Shown: positions 49,378-59,293, numbered from the stretch's first letter. The stretch: 64,000 bases of DNA from Methylotenera versatilis 79 (GCF_000384375.1 NZ_ARVX01000001.1:682001-746000); one strand, 5' to 3'. Numbers and translations: made by a program. Notes: a model not told the origin generated them from the sequence alone.

Positions 49378-51015
49378 TTGAAACACCTATTAAATAGTAT
49401 TGTAATCGCTTTTGTGACAGCGCTCACCTTGCCATTGTTGCATGCGGGCGAAAGTAGTTCGGCTGGCAGAAATGCTTTTCTAGAAGAGGTTAAAGAAGAC
49501 GAATTCTTATCGCCCGATGTCGCTTTTAAATTGGATTTAACTGCGATTGATGCGCACAATTTGAACGCCAACTTCAAAGTCGTTCCAGGTTATTATCTTT
49601 ATAAACAACGCATTAAATTTGTGATTAAAGATATAAGTACAGGAAAAATTGAAGCGATTAATTTACCAGCAGGCGAGATTAAAGATGATCCGAACTTTGG
49701 CAAGCAAGAAGTTTATCATCACGAATTTGATGCAAAAATTCAGTTAAGTGCAGCCAACAATCCAATTATTCATGCAACTTATCAAGGTTGTAGTGAAAAA
49801 GGCCTATGTTATGCGCCGATTACTAAAATCATTAGCTTAAACTTAGCAGAAAATAGTACTGGCTCAGCTCAAAATGCAAATGTTTCCAGCACTGGCGATG
49901 ACGATAAAACCACACAAGCTTTAAAATCCGGCAACTTATGGTTAGTGATTGGCGGCTTTTTTCTAGCTGGCTTATTACTGTCATTCACACCTTGTGTTTT
50001 GCCGATGATACCGATTCTATCCAGCATTATTGTTGGTAGCCAAAGTAAGCGCGCGCAACCTAGCAAATTGCATGCTTTTAGTCTGTCAATTGCATATGTA
50101 CTTGGTATGGCGTTGAGCTATACGCTGGCAGGAATTGCAGCAGGTTTATCTGGCAATTTACTCAGCCAATCTTTACAAAACGCTTGGGTATTAAGTGCGA
50201 CCGCTTTGATTTTTGTCGCGCTGGCTTTCTCCATGTTCGGCTTTTATGAGCTTAAATTGCCTGCCACATTTGAAAATAAAATATTAGGCGCTAGTCAAAA
50301 ATTAAAAGGCGGTGAATTTTTAGGCGTGTTTGTAATGGGCGTGCTTTCAGCGCTCATCGTTAGCCCATGTGTCGCCGCGCCATTAGCGGGTGCGCTTATT
50401 TATATTGGTCAAACGCATAATGTATTTTTAGGCGGCGCAGGATTATTCGCCTTAGCGATTGGCATGGGCGTACCGCTATTACTAATCGGCGCATCTGCTG
50501 GCAGTTTGCTGCCCAAAACAGGCAGTTGGATGAATATCATCCGTAACTTTTTTGGTGTATTGATGTTGGCCATGGCCGTTTATTTGGTGTGGCCAGTCTT
50601 ACCTGCAAGTATTACTACACCCGTCAATCAGTTAATCGGCAACTCCTCTGAACACCATTTACCTTTTACTCGTATTAAAAGCACTGCAGATTTAGATGCT
50701 GCCATTCAAGCCGCCAATGGCAAAATTGTCATGTTAGATTTTTATGCGGATTGGTGCGTTGCGTGTAAAGAAATGGAAAAATTCACTTTCAGCGATGACA
50801 AAGTTAAAGCCGCATTAAAAGACGCTGTTTTATTGCAAGCAGACGTCACTGAAAATAACGAAGCCGATCAAGCATTACTCAAACGCTTTGGATTATTTGG
50901 CCCGCCCGGCATTATCTTTTTTGATGCGTCAGGTAAAGAAATAACACCTAAAGTGATTGGCTATAAAAACACCAATGACTTCTTAAAAATACTCAATAAA
51001 GTGAATACACAATAA
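49378..51015 (+). CDS. dsbD: Thiol:disulfide interchange protein DsbD
   Basis: DsbD carries electrons from cytoplasmic thioredoxin across the membrane to periplasmic thiol proteins. The 545-residue protein has a signal peptide (1-23) and the periplasmic alpha domain with redox pair C138/C144 (QGCSEKGLCY). Eight membrane helices (about 185-430) contain C206 (TPCVLP) and C331 (SPCVAAP). The gamma domain is thioredoxin-like with C460/C463 (WCVAC). All six functional cysteines are present. The start appears to be TTG at 49378 with GGAG six bases upstream. The stop overlaps the next gene by one base. Confidence 0.95.
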   Translation: MKHLLNSIVIAFVTALTLPLLHAGESSSAGRNAFLEEVKEDEFLSPDVAFKLDLTAIDAHNLNANFKVVPGYYLYKQRIKFVIKDISTGKIEAINLPAGEIKDDPNFGKQEVYHHEFDAKIQLSAANNPIIHATYQGCSEKGLCYAPITKIISLNLAENSTGSAQNANVSSTGDDDKTTQALKSGNLWLVIGGFFLAGLLLSFTPCVLPMIPILSSIIVGSQSKRAQPSKLHAFSLSIAYVLGMALSYTLAGIAAGLSGNLLSQSLQNAWVLSATALIFVALAFSMFGFYELKLPATFENKILGASQKLKGGEFLGVFVMGVLSALIVSPCVAAPLAGALIYIGQTHNVFLGGAGLFALAIGMGVPLLLIGASAGSLLPKTGSWMNIIRNFFGVLMLAMAVYLVWPVLPASITTPVNQLIGNSSEHHLPFTRIKSTADLDAAIQAANGKIVMLDFYADWCVACKEMEKFTFSDDKVKAALKDAVLLQADVTENNEADQALLKRFGLFGPPGIIFFDASGKEITPKVIGYKNTNDFLKILNKVNTQ

Positions 51016-51545
51016 TGCTTAACAAGTTAAAGACACCCATTTTTTATCTCGTCTTGATGATGACGATTGGCTTTGGCATTTTTCATTTCTTCCTTAATAC
51101 GCAAGCAGAGGATGGCGGTAATCAATCGACCAAAACTTTATTCGCTGCTAATTTCCCAGATGAGAATGGTCAGCCACAAGCATTAGAACAATATGCGGGC
51201 AAAATTGTAGTGCTTAATTTTTGGGCAAGTTGGTGCGAACCTTGTCGCGAAGAAATGCCAGAACTATCTCAACTGCATACTGAATACAAAGATCGTAATT
51301 TAGTTGTGTTGGGCATGGCGATTGAAGATGTTGCGGCAGTTAAAGACTTTTTAAAAGAAACGAAAGTCAGTTATCCTTTATTTGCCGCTGATATGCAGGG
51401 CATGGAAATCGCCAGCAATTTAGGCAATAATAAAGGTGTATTGCCGTTTACTGTCATCATTAAAGCGGACGGAACAATAGCCAAAACTTACTTTGGACGC
51501 GTGACTAAACCATTATTAGAACAAACTTTAAAAACATTAATGTAG
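51015..51545 (+). CDS. TlpA-like membrane-anchored thioredoxin
   Basis: This 176-residue protein has an N-terminal membrane anchor (about 8-28) and a periplasmic thioredoxin fold with the active site C74/C77 in WCEPC, and PFTVIIKADGTI near the end with the cis-proline. It resembles TlpA/ResA/CcmG reductants that act in cytochrome c or other thiol-dependent maturation. It overlaps dsbD by one base (TAATG), so DsbD is its likely electron source. No cytochrome c maturation genes are next to it. Confidence 0.9.
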   Translation: MLNKLKTPIFYLVLMMTIGFGIFHFFLNTQAEDGGNQSTKTLFAANFPDENGQPQALEQYAGKIVVLNFWASWCEPCREEMPELSQLHTEYKDRNLVVLGMAIEDVAAVKDFLKETKVSYPLFAADMQGMEIASNLGNNKGVLPFTVIIKADGTIAKTYFGRVTKPLLEQTLKTLM

Positions 51546-51705
51546 AATTACATATACTTGGCACATCAATTCATTATATTAAAATCCATATTCTATTCAA
51601 TCACTTATGATTTTTAAAGCCCAATTAAAAACTTAAGTTCGCTTAACTACTGCGAATTTGCTGGACAAAAGTCTTTAAGTTCGGCAAACTTGTTAGTATG
51701 AAACC

Positions 51706-51735
51706 TTGCACAAATGCGTCAAAAATACATTTAAT
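51706..51735 (+). promoter_or_regulatory. Candidate promoter of aroQ-accB-accC
   Basis: TTGCAC (51706-51711), an 18-base spacer and TTTAAT (51730-51735) lie about 50 bases before aroQ in a 247-base gap. No terminator is evident after the TlpA gene. Confidence 0.4.
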
Positions 51736-51792
51736 CCAGCCGTTATTAACAGAGCCTTCATTAATCAATCTGCAATTAAAGGCAGCTAAATA

Positions 51793-52254
51793 ATGGTGGC
51801 TCGTTCTGTATTGGTGTTGCATGGCCCAAATTTAAATTTATTAGGCTTGCGTGAACCAGAGCATTACGGCAGTTTAACGCTAGATGCGATTAACGACAGT
51901 TTGAAATCGTTAGCGCAACAAGCGAATATTAATATTAATTTAGAAACGCATCAAAGCAATTCAGAAGCCGATATTGTTGCTAAAATACAGTCATTAGCGG
52001 TTAACTCCGTCGATTTTGTCATTATCAACCCCGCGGCGTTCACGCATACTTCCATTGCCATTCGCGATGCACTCTCTGCAATTAAAACACCATTTATTGA
52101 AGTGCATTTATCCAATGTGTTTGCGCGGGAAAGTTTTAGACATCACTCTTATTTTAGCGATATTGCCGTTGGTGTGATTAGCGGCTTGGGTGCAGATGGC
52201 TATATCGCAGCACTGAATTACGCAATCAATCAATTCAACAAAAAACCGGCTTAA
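51793..52254 (+). CDS. aroQ: 3-dehydroquinate dehydratase, type II
   Basis: AroQ forms 3-dehydroshikimate in the shikimate pathway. The 153-residue protein has the type II opening [20 protein letters not shown] with catalytic Y25, [20 protein letters not shown] with the catalytic His, and FIEVHLSN. Length is normal. The order aroQ-accB-accC-prmA is conserved in many betaproteobacteria and gammaproteobacteria. It is 75 bases before accB. Confidence 0.97.
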   Translation: MVARSVLVLHGPNLNLLGLREPEHYGSLTLDAINDSLKSLAQQANININLETHQSNSEADIVAKIQSLAVNSVDFVIINPAAFTHTSIAIRDALSAIKTPFIEVHLSNVFARESFRHHSYFSDIAVGVISGLGADGYIAALNYAINQFNKKPA

Positions 52255-52329
52255 TTTCTCTATTAAGCCATTATTATTTAAATATTATTCTAATAAAAAT
52301 TCTTATAAATAGATTATCTCGAGGTTATT

Positions 52330-52794
52330 ATGGATTTACGTAAACTAAAAAAATTGATCGATTTGGTAGAGGAGTCTGGCATTTCTGAGCTGGAATTAAC
52401 CGAAGGCGAAGAAAAAGTCCGCATTAGTCGCGCACTGATGCCAAACCAAGCGCCTGTGCAATATACGACAGCACCTTATATGTCAGCACAACAAACTGCG
52501 CCAGTTGCTCAAACAACTCCGTTGCCAGTTGCTGCAACGCCTGTTGTTGCAGAAATAGAAGGTCAAATTGTTAAATCGCCGATGGTTGGTACGTTTTATC
52601 GTTCATCATCGCCTGATTCTAAACCATTCGTTGATGTAGGCACTAAAGTCGCCATTGGTGATACCTTATGTATTATTGAAGCGATGAAATTGCTCAACGA
52701 GATTGAGTCTGACGTTGCTGGCGTAGTGAAGAAAATATTATTAGAAAATGGCCAGCCCGTAGAGTACGGTGAACCACTTTTCATTATTGAATAG
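52330..52794 (+). CDS. accB: Biotin carboxyl carrier protein of acetyl-CoA carboxylase
   Basis: AccB carries the biotin that shuttles carboxyl groups in the first step of fatty acid synthesis. The 154-residue protein has a short helical N-terminus with [19 protein letters not shown], a Pro/Ala/Thr/Gln-rich linker (about 38-75) and the biotinyl domain with the target K120 in EAMKLLNEI. The usual EAMKMMN reads EAMKLLN here, a tolerated variation. It is followed by accC after 41 bases. Confidence 0.97.
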   Translation: MDLRKLKKLIDLVEESGISELELTEGEEKVRISRALMPNQAPVQYTTAPYMSAQQTAPVAQTTPLPVAATPVVAEIEGQIVKSPMVGTFYRSSSPDSKPFVDVGTKVAIGDTLCIIEAMKLLNEIESDVAGVVKKILLENGQPVEYGEPLFIIE

Positions 52795-52835
52795 CCTAGA
52801 TTCGATAATGATTAAGACTGATTGGTTAATTAAAC

Positions 52836-54185
52836 ATGTTTGAAAAAATATTAATTGCAAACCGTGGCGAGATTGCGCTACGAGTACAACGCGCTTGTCG
52901 CGAATTGGGTATTAAAACAGTTGCTGTGCATTCTGTTGCCGATAAAGAAGCTAAATACGTTAAGTTAGCAGACGAGTCCGTTTGTATTGGCCCTGCTTCC
53001 TCTAGCTTAAGTTATTTAAATATTCCTGCTGTGATTAGCGCGGCAGAAGTAACTGACGCACAAGCCATTCATCCTGGATATGGTTTTTTGTCTGAAAATG
53101 CCGATTTTGCTGAGCGCGTTGAACAAAGCGGTTTCGTATTTATCGGCCCGCGTGCAGAAACTATTCGCCTGATGGGCGATAAGGTTTCCGCCAAAAATGC
53201 CATGAAAGCTGCTGGTGTTCCTTGTGTGCCAGGCTCTGAAGGTGCACTGCCGGATGACCCAATAGAAATCATCAAAACCGCTAAAAAAGTAGGTTATCCC
53301 GTGATCATCAAAGCGGCTGGTGGCGGTGGCGGACGTGGCATGCGTGTCGTACACACAGAAGCGGCACTAATTAATGCCGTGAATATGACTAAAGCAGAAG
53401 CGCAAGCGGCTTTTGGCAACCCGATGGTTTACATGGAAAAGTTTTTAGAGAATCCACGCCATATCGAGATACAGATTTTGGCCGACCAGCATGGTAATGC
53501 GGTATTTTTAGGCGATCGTGATTGCTCTATGCAGCGCCGTCACCAAAAAATTATTGAAGAAGCACCATCACCACTTTTAAGTGCGCGTATTCGTGACAAA
53601 ATTGGTGAGCGCTGCGCAGAAGCCTGTCGCAAAATCAAATATCGTGGCGCAGGTACATTTGAATTTTTGTATGAAAATGGTGAGTTTTATTTCATTGAAA
53701 TGAATACGCGTTTGCAAGTTGAGCACACAGTAACTGAGATGATTACGGGTATTGATTTAGTGCAGCAGCAAATTTTTGTTGCCGCTGGCGAAAAATTAAA
53801 ATTCCGCCAAAAAGATATCGTGCTGCGCGGCCATGCGATTGAATGTCGTATTAACGCCGAAGATCCATACAGCTTTGTACCTTCGCCTGGCAAATTAACG
53901 ACATTTCATATGCCTGGCGGCCCAGGTGTGCGTATCGATACGCACGTTTATTCGGGATACACCGTTCCGCCGCATTACGATTCGATGATTTGCAAACTGA
54001 TTACGCATGGCGCAACACGTGAACAAGCAATTGCCCGTATGCGTATCGCATTATCTGAAATGCTAGTGGATGGCATTAAAACCAATATTCCGCTGCATGC
54101 AGATTTAATGGCAGATGCTGCGTTTCATCTAGGCGGTACCAGCATTCATTATCTTGAGCAGAAATTGGGGATTAGTCATAAGTAA
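52836..54185 (+). CDS. accC: Biotin carboxylase subunit of acetyl-CoA carboxylase
   Basis: AccC uses ATP and bicarbonate to carboxylate biotin on AccB. The 449-residue ATP-grasp enzyme starts with [16 protein letters not shown]. It contains [15 protein letters not shown], the ATP-lid glycine stretch [58 protein letters not shown] and RINAEDP. Length is that of E. coli AccC. It is cotranscribed with accB. Confidence 0.98.
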   Translation: MFEKILIANRGEIALRVQRACRELGIKTVAVHSVADKEAKYVKLADESVCIGPASSSLSYLNIPAVISAAEVTDAQAIHPGYGFLSENADFAERVEQSGFVFIGPRAETIRLMGDKVSAKNAMKAAGVPCVPGSEGALPDDPIEIIKTAKKVGYPVIIKAAGGGGGRGMRVVHTEAALINAVNMTKAEAQAAFGNPMVYMEKFLENPRHIEIQILADQHGNAVFLGDRDCSMQRRHQKIIEEAPSPLLSARIRDKIGERCAEACRKIKYRGAGTFEFLYENGEFYFIEMNTRLQVEHTVTEMITGIDLVQQQIFVAAGEKLKFRQKDIVLRGHAIECRINAEDPYSFVPSPGKLTTFHMPGGPGVRIDTHVYSGYTVPPHYDSMICKLITHGATREQAIARMRIALSEMLVDGIKTNIPLHADLMADAAFHLGGTSIHYLEQKLGISHK

Positions 54186-54230
54186 TCTTTCTGTTTTAAT
54201 CTGCAACAACTTAACCTGTAAAAATACATA

Positions 54231-55130
54231 ATGGCGTGGCTATTACTTAAAATTCAAGCAAATGAACATAATGCCGATACCATAAGCGACGCATTAATGG
54301 ATTTGGGCGCACTATCTTGCAGTATTGAAGATGCCAACGCAGAAACTCAGGCAGAACAAGCATTGTTTGGTGAACCTGGAGATCCACCGCCGGGTATTTG
54401 GCAGCAAAATATCGTCACCGCCATGTTTGATGACGCAGTAGATGTCGCACAAGTGATTCAGCAATTAAGTGCCGCTACCGCCATTGAAAGCTTTCAGTAT
54501 GCGACGGAAATAATCGCCGAACAAGATTGGGTACGCAGCACGCAAGCGCAATTTGACCCGATTAAAATTACCGATAAATTGTGGATCGTGCCAACTTGGC
54601 ATCAGTCAGAATGGCAACAAACTGCGAATCAAGAAGCGATTAATATCGTATTAGATCCAGGTTTAGCTTTTGGTACGGGCAGCCACCCTACTACGCATTT
54701 ATGTTTGGAATGGTTAACTAAAACCATGCCGAGCCCAAGCGTTTTAGATTACGGTTGTGGTTCAGGCATTCTAGCTATTGCGGCTAAAAAATTAGGCGCA
54801 CAGCAAGTGGTTGGTGTAGATATCGACTCGCAAGCAATTGTAGCCAGCCGCTATAATGCAGAGCAAAATCAAGTAGATGCAGATTTTTTTGATGCTGACA
54901 CTTTCAGCCATGAAACCTTTGATGTAGTTGTGGCGAATATTTTATCTAGCGCGTTAATGGTATTAGCGCCCGCACTTGCAAAATACTGCAAAGCTGGTGG
55001 AAAATTAGCATTATCTGGCATACTAGAAACCCAAACTGACGCATTGATTGAACGTTATAGCGAATGGTTTACCATGGATGCGCCACATCAACGCGATGCT
55101 TGGGTGTTGCTAACCGGCACTAAAAAATGA
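54231..55130 (+). CDS. prmA: Ribosomal protein L11 methyltransferase
   Basis: PrmA methylates ribosomal protein L11 at several positions. The 299-residue protein has an N-terminal L11-recognition domain (1-60; MAWLLLKIQANEHNADTI) and GTGSHPTTHLCLEW. The SAM-binding motif DYGCGSGILAIAAKKLGA is present, as is VVANILSSALMVLAP. Length is normal. It follows accC by 45 bases, and its stop overlaps the next gene as ATGA. Confidence 0.96.
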   Translation: MAWLLLKIQANEHNADTISDALMDLGALSCSIEDANAETQAEQALFGEPGDPPPGIWQQNIVTAMFDDAVDVAQVIQQLSAATAIESFQYATEIIAEQDWVRSTQAQFDPIKITDKLWIVPTWHQSEWQQTANQEAINIVLDPGLAFGTGSHPTTHLCLEWLTKTMPSPSVLDYGCGSGILAIAAKKLGAQQVVGVDIDSQAIVASRYNAEQNQVDADFFDADTFSHETFDVVVANILSSALMVLAPALAKYCKAGGKLALSGILETQTDALIERYSEWFTMDAPHQRDAWVLLTGTKK

Positions 55131-56233
55131 ATTACATCACCGCATGCCCCGCTTGCGAAACGCAGTTTCTAATCACGAAAGAGCACTTAAAAGCGTATCG
55201 CGGCAAAGTGCAATGCGGCAATTGCAATCATGTTTTTAATGCAAAAAACCGGTTAACCGAAGTTTCTGACGATATTCAAAGTGTTGAGGAATATAGCGTA
55301 GCAGAAGATGGCGCAACAGAAAATATAGTAGCCGAATCAGATTCGACTGAGCACGACTCAGATCTGTACACTCCAGCAGAATATGCCAATACTGAATTGG
55401 CTGCAGATTCTAAAATCGAACCAAATCCAACCTTAACAAACGATATAGAAATTGAAGCCTCAGCTGTTGAATCAACAGCTAGCGAACCTATAAAGTCGCT
55501 ACCCATTAGCAATACCGACGAAAAACCGATTAGTCAAAAATTAAATGTTGTGTTGGAAGGCGTGCCAGACTTATCCGACTTAACCTCATCAGAACTTGCA
55601 CAAGCCAATTTGGGCTCGATTGACACAACGCGTAATCCCTATATTAGCAATCTCACACCCATCATCATTTCAGAAGATGATGTGGATATTGAATCCATTC
55701 GCGCGCCTATCTTAATAGAAGACCTGACCGCAGATCCTAAATTTCAGCTAACAAAACCAAAACGTAATTTCTGGTTAATCGCGATTAATTGCTTATTATT
55801 GCTTGCGGCAATTTTACAAAGCGCTTATTTTTTACGCTCTAAAATTGCTGCCGATTATCCACAATTTAAGCCTTATTTAGTACAAGCCTGTGAACATCTA
55901 CGCTGTAAAATCCATTTACCGCAACAGTTAGATTTACTCAGCATTGATGACTCGGATATGCAAGAAAGTCAAATTCATCAAGATGTAGTTGATTTTTCTA
56001 GCTTAATTATTAATAACTCCAATCATGTGCAGGCGTATCCCAATATTGAATTAACGCTCACCGATGCTGAAGATAAACCTGTATTGAGAAAACTGGTTAA
56101 GCCGCAAGAGTATTTACAGCCAACAACAGACCCTGCAAAAGGCATTGGGGCACATGACGAAGAGCGTATTAAGCTGGCGATTAATGTGCACGCTTTATCC
56201 GTTGCGGGTTATCGTGTGTTATTAACTTATTGA
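55127..56233 (+). CDS. Zinc-ribbon membrane protein with DUF3426-type C-terminus
   Basis: The 368-residue protein starts with an MJ0042-type zinc ribbon (ACPACETQFL and VQCGNCNHVF; two CxxC pairs, about residues 7-35). A long acidic Ser/Thr/Glu-rich region (about 45-205) is probably disordered. One membrane helix (WLIAINCLLLLAAILQSAYFL; about 222-243) precedes a C-terminal extracytoplasmic domain with EHLRCKIHLPQQLDLL and a FxxLIINNSNH pattern typical of DUF3426 proteins. It is translationally coupled to prmA. The function of the family is unknown. Confidence 0.88.
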   Translation: MNYITACPACETQFLITKEHLKAYRGKVQCGNCNHVFNAKNRLTEVSDDIQSVEEYSVAEDGATENIVAESDSTEHDSDLYTPAEYANTELAADSKIEPNPTLTNDIEIEASAVESTASEPIKSLPISNTDEKPISQKLNVVLEGVPDLSDLTSSELAQANLGSIDTTRNPYISNLTPIIISEDDVDIESIRAPILIEDLTADPKFQLTKPKRNFWLIAINCLLLLAAILQSAYFLRSKIAADYPQFKPYLVQACEHLRCKIHLPQQLDLLSIDDSDMQESQIHQDVVDFSSLIINNSNHVQAYPNIELTLTDAEDKPVLRKLVKPQEYLQPTTDPAKGIGAHDEERIKLAINVHALSVAGYRVLLTY

Positions 56234-56333
56234 ACGTCAATTTCCCTGTATTTTAGTTTCGGTTATTCAACTCTAAATCACTCACTTTACTTAAATTTAG
56301 TGGTTTGACTTAACTCTTTTTTAACACCCAAAC

Positions 56334-57236
56334 TCAAGCAATCATATTCATATAATCAGAACGAATCGCTTTAATCGCATCGACGATTTTTTCCACTGTT
56401 TCCACCCGCACAAAACTTTTCCGCCAAGCAATCGCGATGCGTCTGGTGGGCGCTGGGCTGGTAAATGGGATTACTTTAATTAATGGATTATTGTAACGTT
56501 CTGCCGTTGCAGAACAAGGCAGAACCGTGATGCCCAAATTAGAAGCCACCATATTTCGGATGGTTTCTAGCGAGTTACCTTGTAAAACTTCACCTTTGCG
56601 CGATAACTCTGGGCAAGCTTGTGTAACTTGATTACTAAAGCAGTGCCCGCTGTTTAGTAACAAGACTTTTTCATCGGATAATTCTTCTGGATTAATCTGT
56701 TTACGCGTCGCCCAATGATGATGAATCGGCACCACCACATCAAACTCTTCATCGTACAGCGCTTTGTATTGCAAGCCAGGCACATCGAATGGTAATGCAA
56801 CAATCGCCACATCAATCACGCCATTACGCAACTGCGCCTCAAGATTCGCGGTTAAATTCTCTTCTACTTCTAGCGGCATATCTGGTGCTGTTTTGCGCAA
56901 AATGGGAATAATCTCTGGCAATAAATACGGCCCAACTGAATGAATCATGCCAAGTTTTAATGCGCCCTTTAATTGGTTTTTGCCCAATTCCGCCAATTGC
57001 TTAATGCGCGCGGCTTCTTCTAGCACGCGTGATGCTTGCTCAATGATTTGTGCGCCGATTTCCGTTGGCGTCACATCGCTGCGGCTACGCTCAAAAATCA
57101 TCACGTTTAATTCATCTTCTAGTTTTTTTATGCCTAAACTTAATGCGGGTTGCGTCACAAAACATTTCTCGGCCGCGCGCCTAAAATTACGCTCTTGTGC
57201 TACTGCCATTACAAATTTAAGCTCGATTAAAGTCAT
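56334..57236 (-). CDS. oxyR: Hydrogen peroxide-sensing regulator OxyR
   Basis: OxyR is a LysR-type activator that senses peroxide through a disulfide. The 300-residue protein has the N-terminal winged helix-turn-helix (1-60; NFRRAAEKCFVTQPALSLGIKKLE) and a periplasmic-binding-like sensor domain. C199 (SGHCF) and C208 (QACPE) align with C199 and C208 of E. coli OxyR at the same numbers and spacing, so peroxide sensing should be intact. It is divergent from katA. An inverted repeat (57270-57289) lies 34 bases upstream. Confidence 0.93.
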   Translation of the reverse strand: MTLIELKFVMAVAQERNFRRAAEKCFVTQPALSLGIKKLEDELNVMIFERSRSDVTPTEIGAQIIEQASRVLEEAARIKQLAELGKNQLKGALKLGMIHSVGPYLLPEIIPILRKTAPDMPLEVEENLTANLEAQLRNGVIDVAIVALPFDVPGLQYKALYDEEFDVVVPIHHHWATRKQINPEELSDEKVLLLNSGHCFSNQVTQACPELSRKGEVLQGNSLETIRNMVASNLGITVLPCSATAERYNNPLIKVIPFTSPAPTRRIAIAWRKSFVRVETVEKIVDAIKAIRSDYMNMIA

Positions 57237-57269
57237 TTTTTTCCATTAGAATTAGTAAAATTTATCATC

Positions 57270-57306
57270 ATCAATAATCTTACATTGATTAATTTTATTT
57301 ATCAAT
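57270..57306. promoter_or_regulatory. Half-site array between oxyR and katA
   Basis: ATCAAT (57270-57275), ATTGAT (57284-57289) and ATCAAT (57301-57306) alternate in orientation with gaps of 8 and 11 bases. This looks like a LysR-family binding region next to oxyR, but it does not match the ATAG-N7-CTAT OxyR consensus. The remainder of the 373-base gap (57237-57609) holds the small ORF at 57455 and the katA leader. Confidence 0.4.
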
Positions 57307-57454
57307 GGTATCAAAATAGACAATTATACAAAGCAAAATAACTGCTCTAAAATGCACTTCATGTTATCAATATCGTGTTGAAAAAGAATTAACCGTAAAA
57401 CTTAACACTAAAATTAAGCCAATAATTAACAGAACGATTGAAAAGGAGCTGCAC

Positions 57455-57529
57455 ATGTTAAAACAACCATTTAATTCAACAAACCAAGTGCTTATTGAGC
57501 TGCTGGCAACTTATGCGCTGGTTTATTAA
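57455..57529 (+). CDS. Possible 24-residue small ORF in the katA leader
   Basis: ATG at 57455 is preceded by AAAAGGAGCTGCAC, a very strong ribosome site with optimal spacing, and opens a 24-codon frame starting MLKQPFNSTN and ending LLATYALVY. No homologous family is recognised. Its stop is 80 bases before the katA ATG, on the same strand. It could be a leader peptide or a small protein induced with katA; it could also be chance. The ribosome site is better than that of many genes here. Confidence 0.45.
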   Translation: MLKQPFNSTNQVLIELLATYALVY

Positions 57530-57609
57530 TCTAGTACATTCATGACACAAAATAAATTAATCCAAAAAACAGTTTTATAGTGAGCAAAATCTTTATCAAG
57601 GAGAGCAGT

Positions 57610-59103
57610 ATGAGTAAAACAACACTAACCACCTCAGCAGGCGCACCAGTTCCAGATGATAATAATAGTATTTCGGTTGGCCCGCGCGGTCCATTAACGT
57701 TTGATAACCATTATTTATTTGAGAAATTAGCCCACTTTAATCGCGAGCGTATTCCTGAGCGCGTGGTGCACGCACGCGGTACGGCGGCTCACGGTACTTT
57801 TACTGTGACTAAAAGCTTAAAAGACCACACGATTGCTCACTTTTTACAAGAGGTTGGTCAGCAAACTGATGTATTTTTACGCTTTTCAACGGTAGGTGGC
57901 GGGCAAGATTCTAACGATTACGCCCGTGACCCACGTGGCTTTTCAATCAAGTTTTATACCCAAGAAGGTAATTGGGATATGGTGGGCAACAATACACCGG
58001 TATTCTTTTTAAATGATCCAATCAAGTTTCCAGACTTTATCCATAGCCAGAAAAAAGATGCGCGCACCAATTTACCCAACCCAGCCAATGCGTTTGAATT
58101 TTGGGCGAATCACCCGCAATCATTACATCAGATGACAATCTTGATGTCTGATCGTGGCATTCCATTATCCTATCGTCACGTGCACGGTTTTAGCAGTCAT
58201 ACATTAAGCTTTTATAATGCAAAAGGTGAACGCGTTTGGTGCAAATGGCACTTTAAAACCAATCAAGGCATTAAAACTTTAACCAATGATGAAGCCGCAA
58301 AAATGCCTGTAAACGGCGCGCAAAAAGATTTGGTCGAGGCGATTGACCGTAGAGAGTTTCCAAGTTGGACGGTAAAAGTACAAATAATGAGCGAGGCTGA
58401 TGCACGCACTTACGGCATTAATCCTTTTGATTTGACTAAAGTATGGCCGCACAAAGACTATCCTTTAATTGAGATTGGCCAATTAGAGTTAAACAAAAAC
58501 GTGAACAATTATTTTGCAGAAACCGAACAGGTGGCATTTGCGCCAAGTAATTTTGTGCCCGGCATTAATGCATCGCCTGACAAAATGTTGCAAGGTCGTT
58601 TATTGGCTTATCAAGATGCACATCGCTATCGAGTTGGCGCAAATGTGAATCAGATTCCAATCAATGCGCCAAAATGCCCAGTCAATCACTATCAACGTGA
58701 TGGCGCATTTGCAGGAATGGGTTGTCCTGTTGGTCATGGCAGCGAAAACGGCGAAGCAAGTTTTGGCAGTCAAGTGAATACCGTTAGTGCTTCGAACTTT
58801 TTCCCCAATGATAGAGCAAATGACGGTGCGCCAGTGCCTGCACCGCAAGTTACACCGCCACCAATGCCGGTGTTAGGCGACGCTTGGATTGGCTATCACA
58901 GCCAAGATGCTGAGGACTATTTCACGCAAGCAGGTAATTTATTCCGCATTATGAATAACAGCCAAAAAGCGCAATTATTTGACAATATTGCTGGTGGATT
59001 ATCAACCGCGAATGCCAGTATTCAAGAGCGCATGTTAGCCCAGTTTGAAAAGGCCGACCCCGCATATGCAGAAGGTGTTAAAAAGGCACTTGCTGCAGCG
59101 TAA
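57610..59103 (+). CDS. katA: Monofunctional heme catalase
   Basis: This catalase breaks down hydrogen peroxide. The 497-residue protein has the distal H54 (RVVHARGTAAHG), the distal Asn at 127 or 128 (NNTPVFF), and the heme-ligating Y334 in RLLAYQDAHRYR. The NAPKCPVNHYQRDGAF part follows. I chose the ATG at 57610 because AAGGAG stands eight bases upstream; a GTG 30 bases earlier is open but lacks a site. The region after residue 365 contains GMGCPVGHGSENG, an unusual Cys-Pro insertion compared with common catalases. Expression is probably driven by OxyR. Confidence 0.96.
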   Translation: MSKTTLTTSAGAPVPDDNNSISVGPRGPLTFDNHYLFEKLAHFNRERIPERVVHARGTAAHGTFTVTKSLKDHTIAHFLQEVGQQTDVFLRFSTVGGGQDSNDYARDPRGFSIKFYTQEGNWDMVGNNTPVFFLNDPIKFPDFIHSQKKDARTNLPNPANAFEFWANHPQSLHQMTILMSDRGIPLSYRHVHGFSSHTLSFYNAKGERVWCKWHFKTNQGIKTLTNDEAAKMPVNGAQKDLVEAIDRREFPSWTVKVQIMSEADARTYGINPFDLTKVWPHKDYPLIEIGQLELNKNVNNYFAETEQVAFAPSNFVPGINASPDKMLQGRLLAYQDAHRYRVGANVNQIPINAPKCPVNHYQRDGAFAGMGCPVGHGSENGEASFGSQVNTVSASNFFPNDRANDGAPVPAPQVTPPPMPVLGDAWIGYHSQDAEDYFTQAGNLFRIMNNSQKAQLFDNIAGGLSTANASIQERMLAQFEKADPAYAEGVKKALAAA

Positions 59104-59135
59104 TAAGTTTTTTAGTTAACACTTAAGTCGAGTTA

Positions 59136-59161
59136 ATAGCCCACGCAAGTGGGCTATTTTT
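59136..59161 (+). terminator. katA terminator
   Basis: ATAGCCCAC, a GCAA loop and GTGGGCTAT are followed by TTTT. This is a clean intrinsic terminator 33 bases after the katA stop. Confidence 0.85.
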
Positions 59162-59293
59162 ATGAAAAATTGAGGTTTAATAGTGGTTAACTAAGCGTTC
59201 ACCTTGTTAAATTAACCATTTATAATGAATGTGTTATCGCTAAATTAAAATAATAAGAACTTTGAGTTAACCACTTAAATCATTGGAAAATAA

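Noticed and set aside
51546-51792. Hidden small gene in the gap between the TlpA-like gene and aroQ
   Set aside because: No frame with a start and ribosome site is evident; only short inverted repeats and a candidate promoter are seen.
57501-57516. GG-N10-GC spacing inside the small ORF before katA, a possible sigma-54 site
   Set aside because: The -12 part lacks TT before GC and the -24 part lacks the CAC, so the match is no better than chance.
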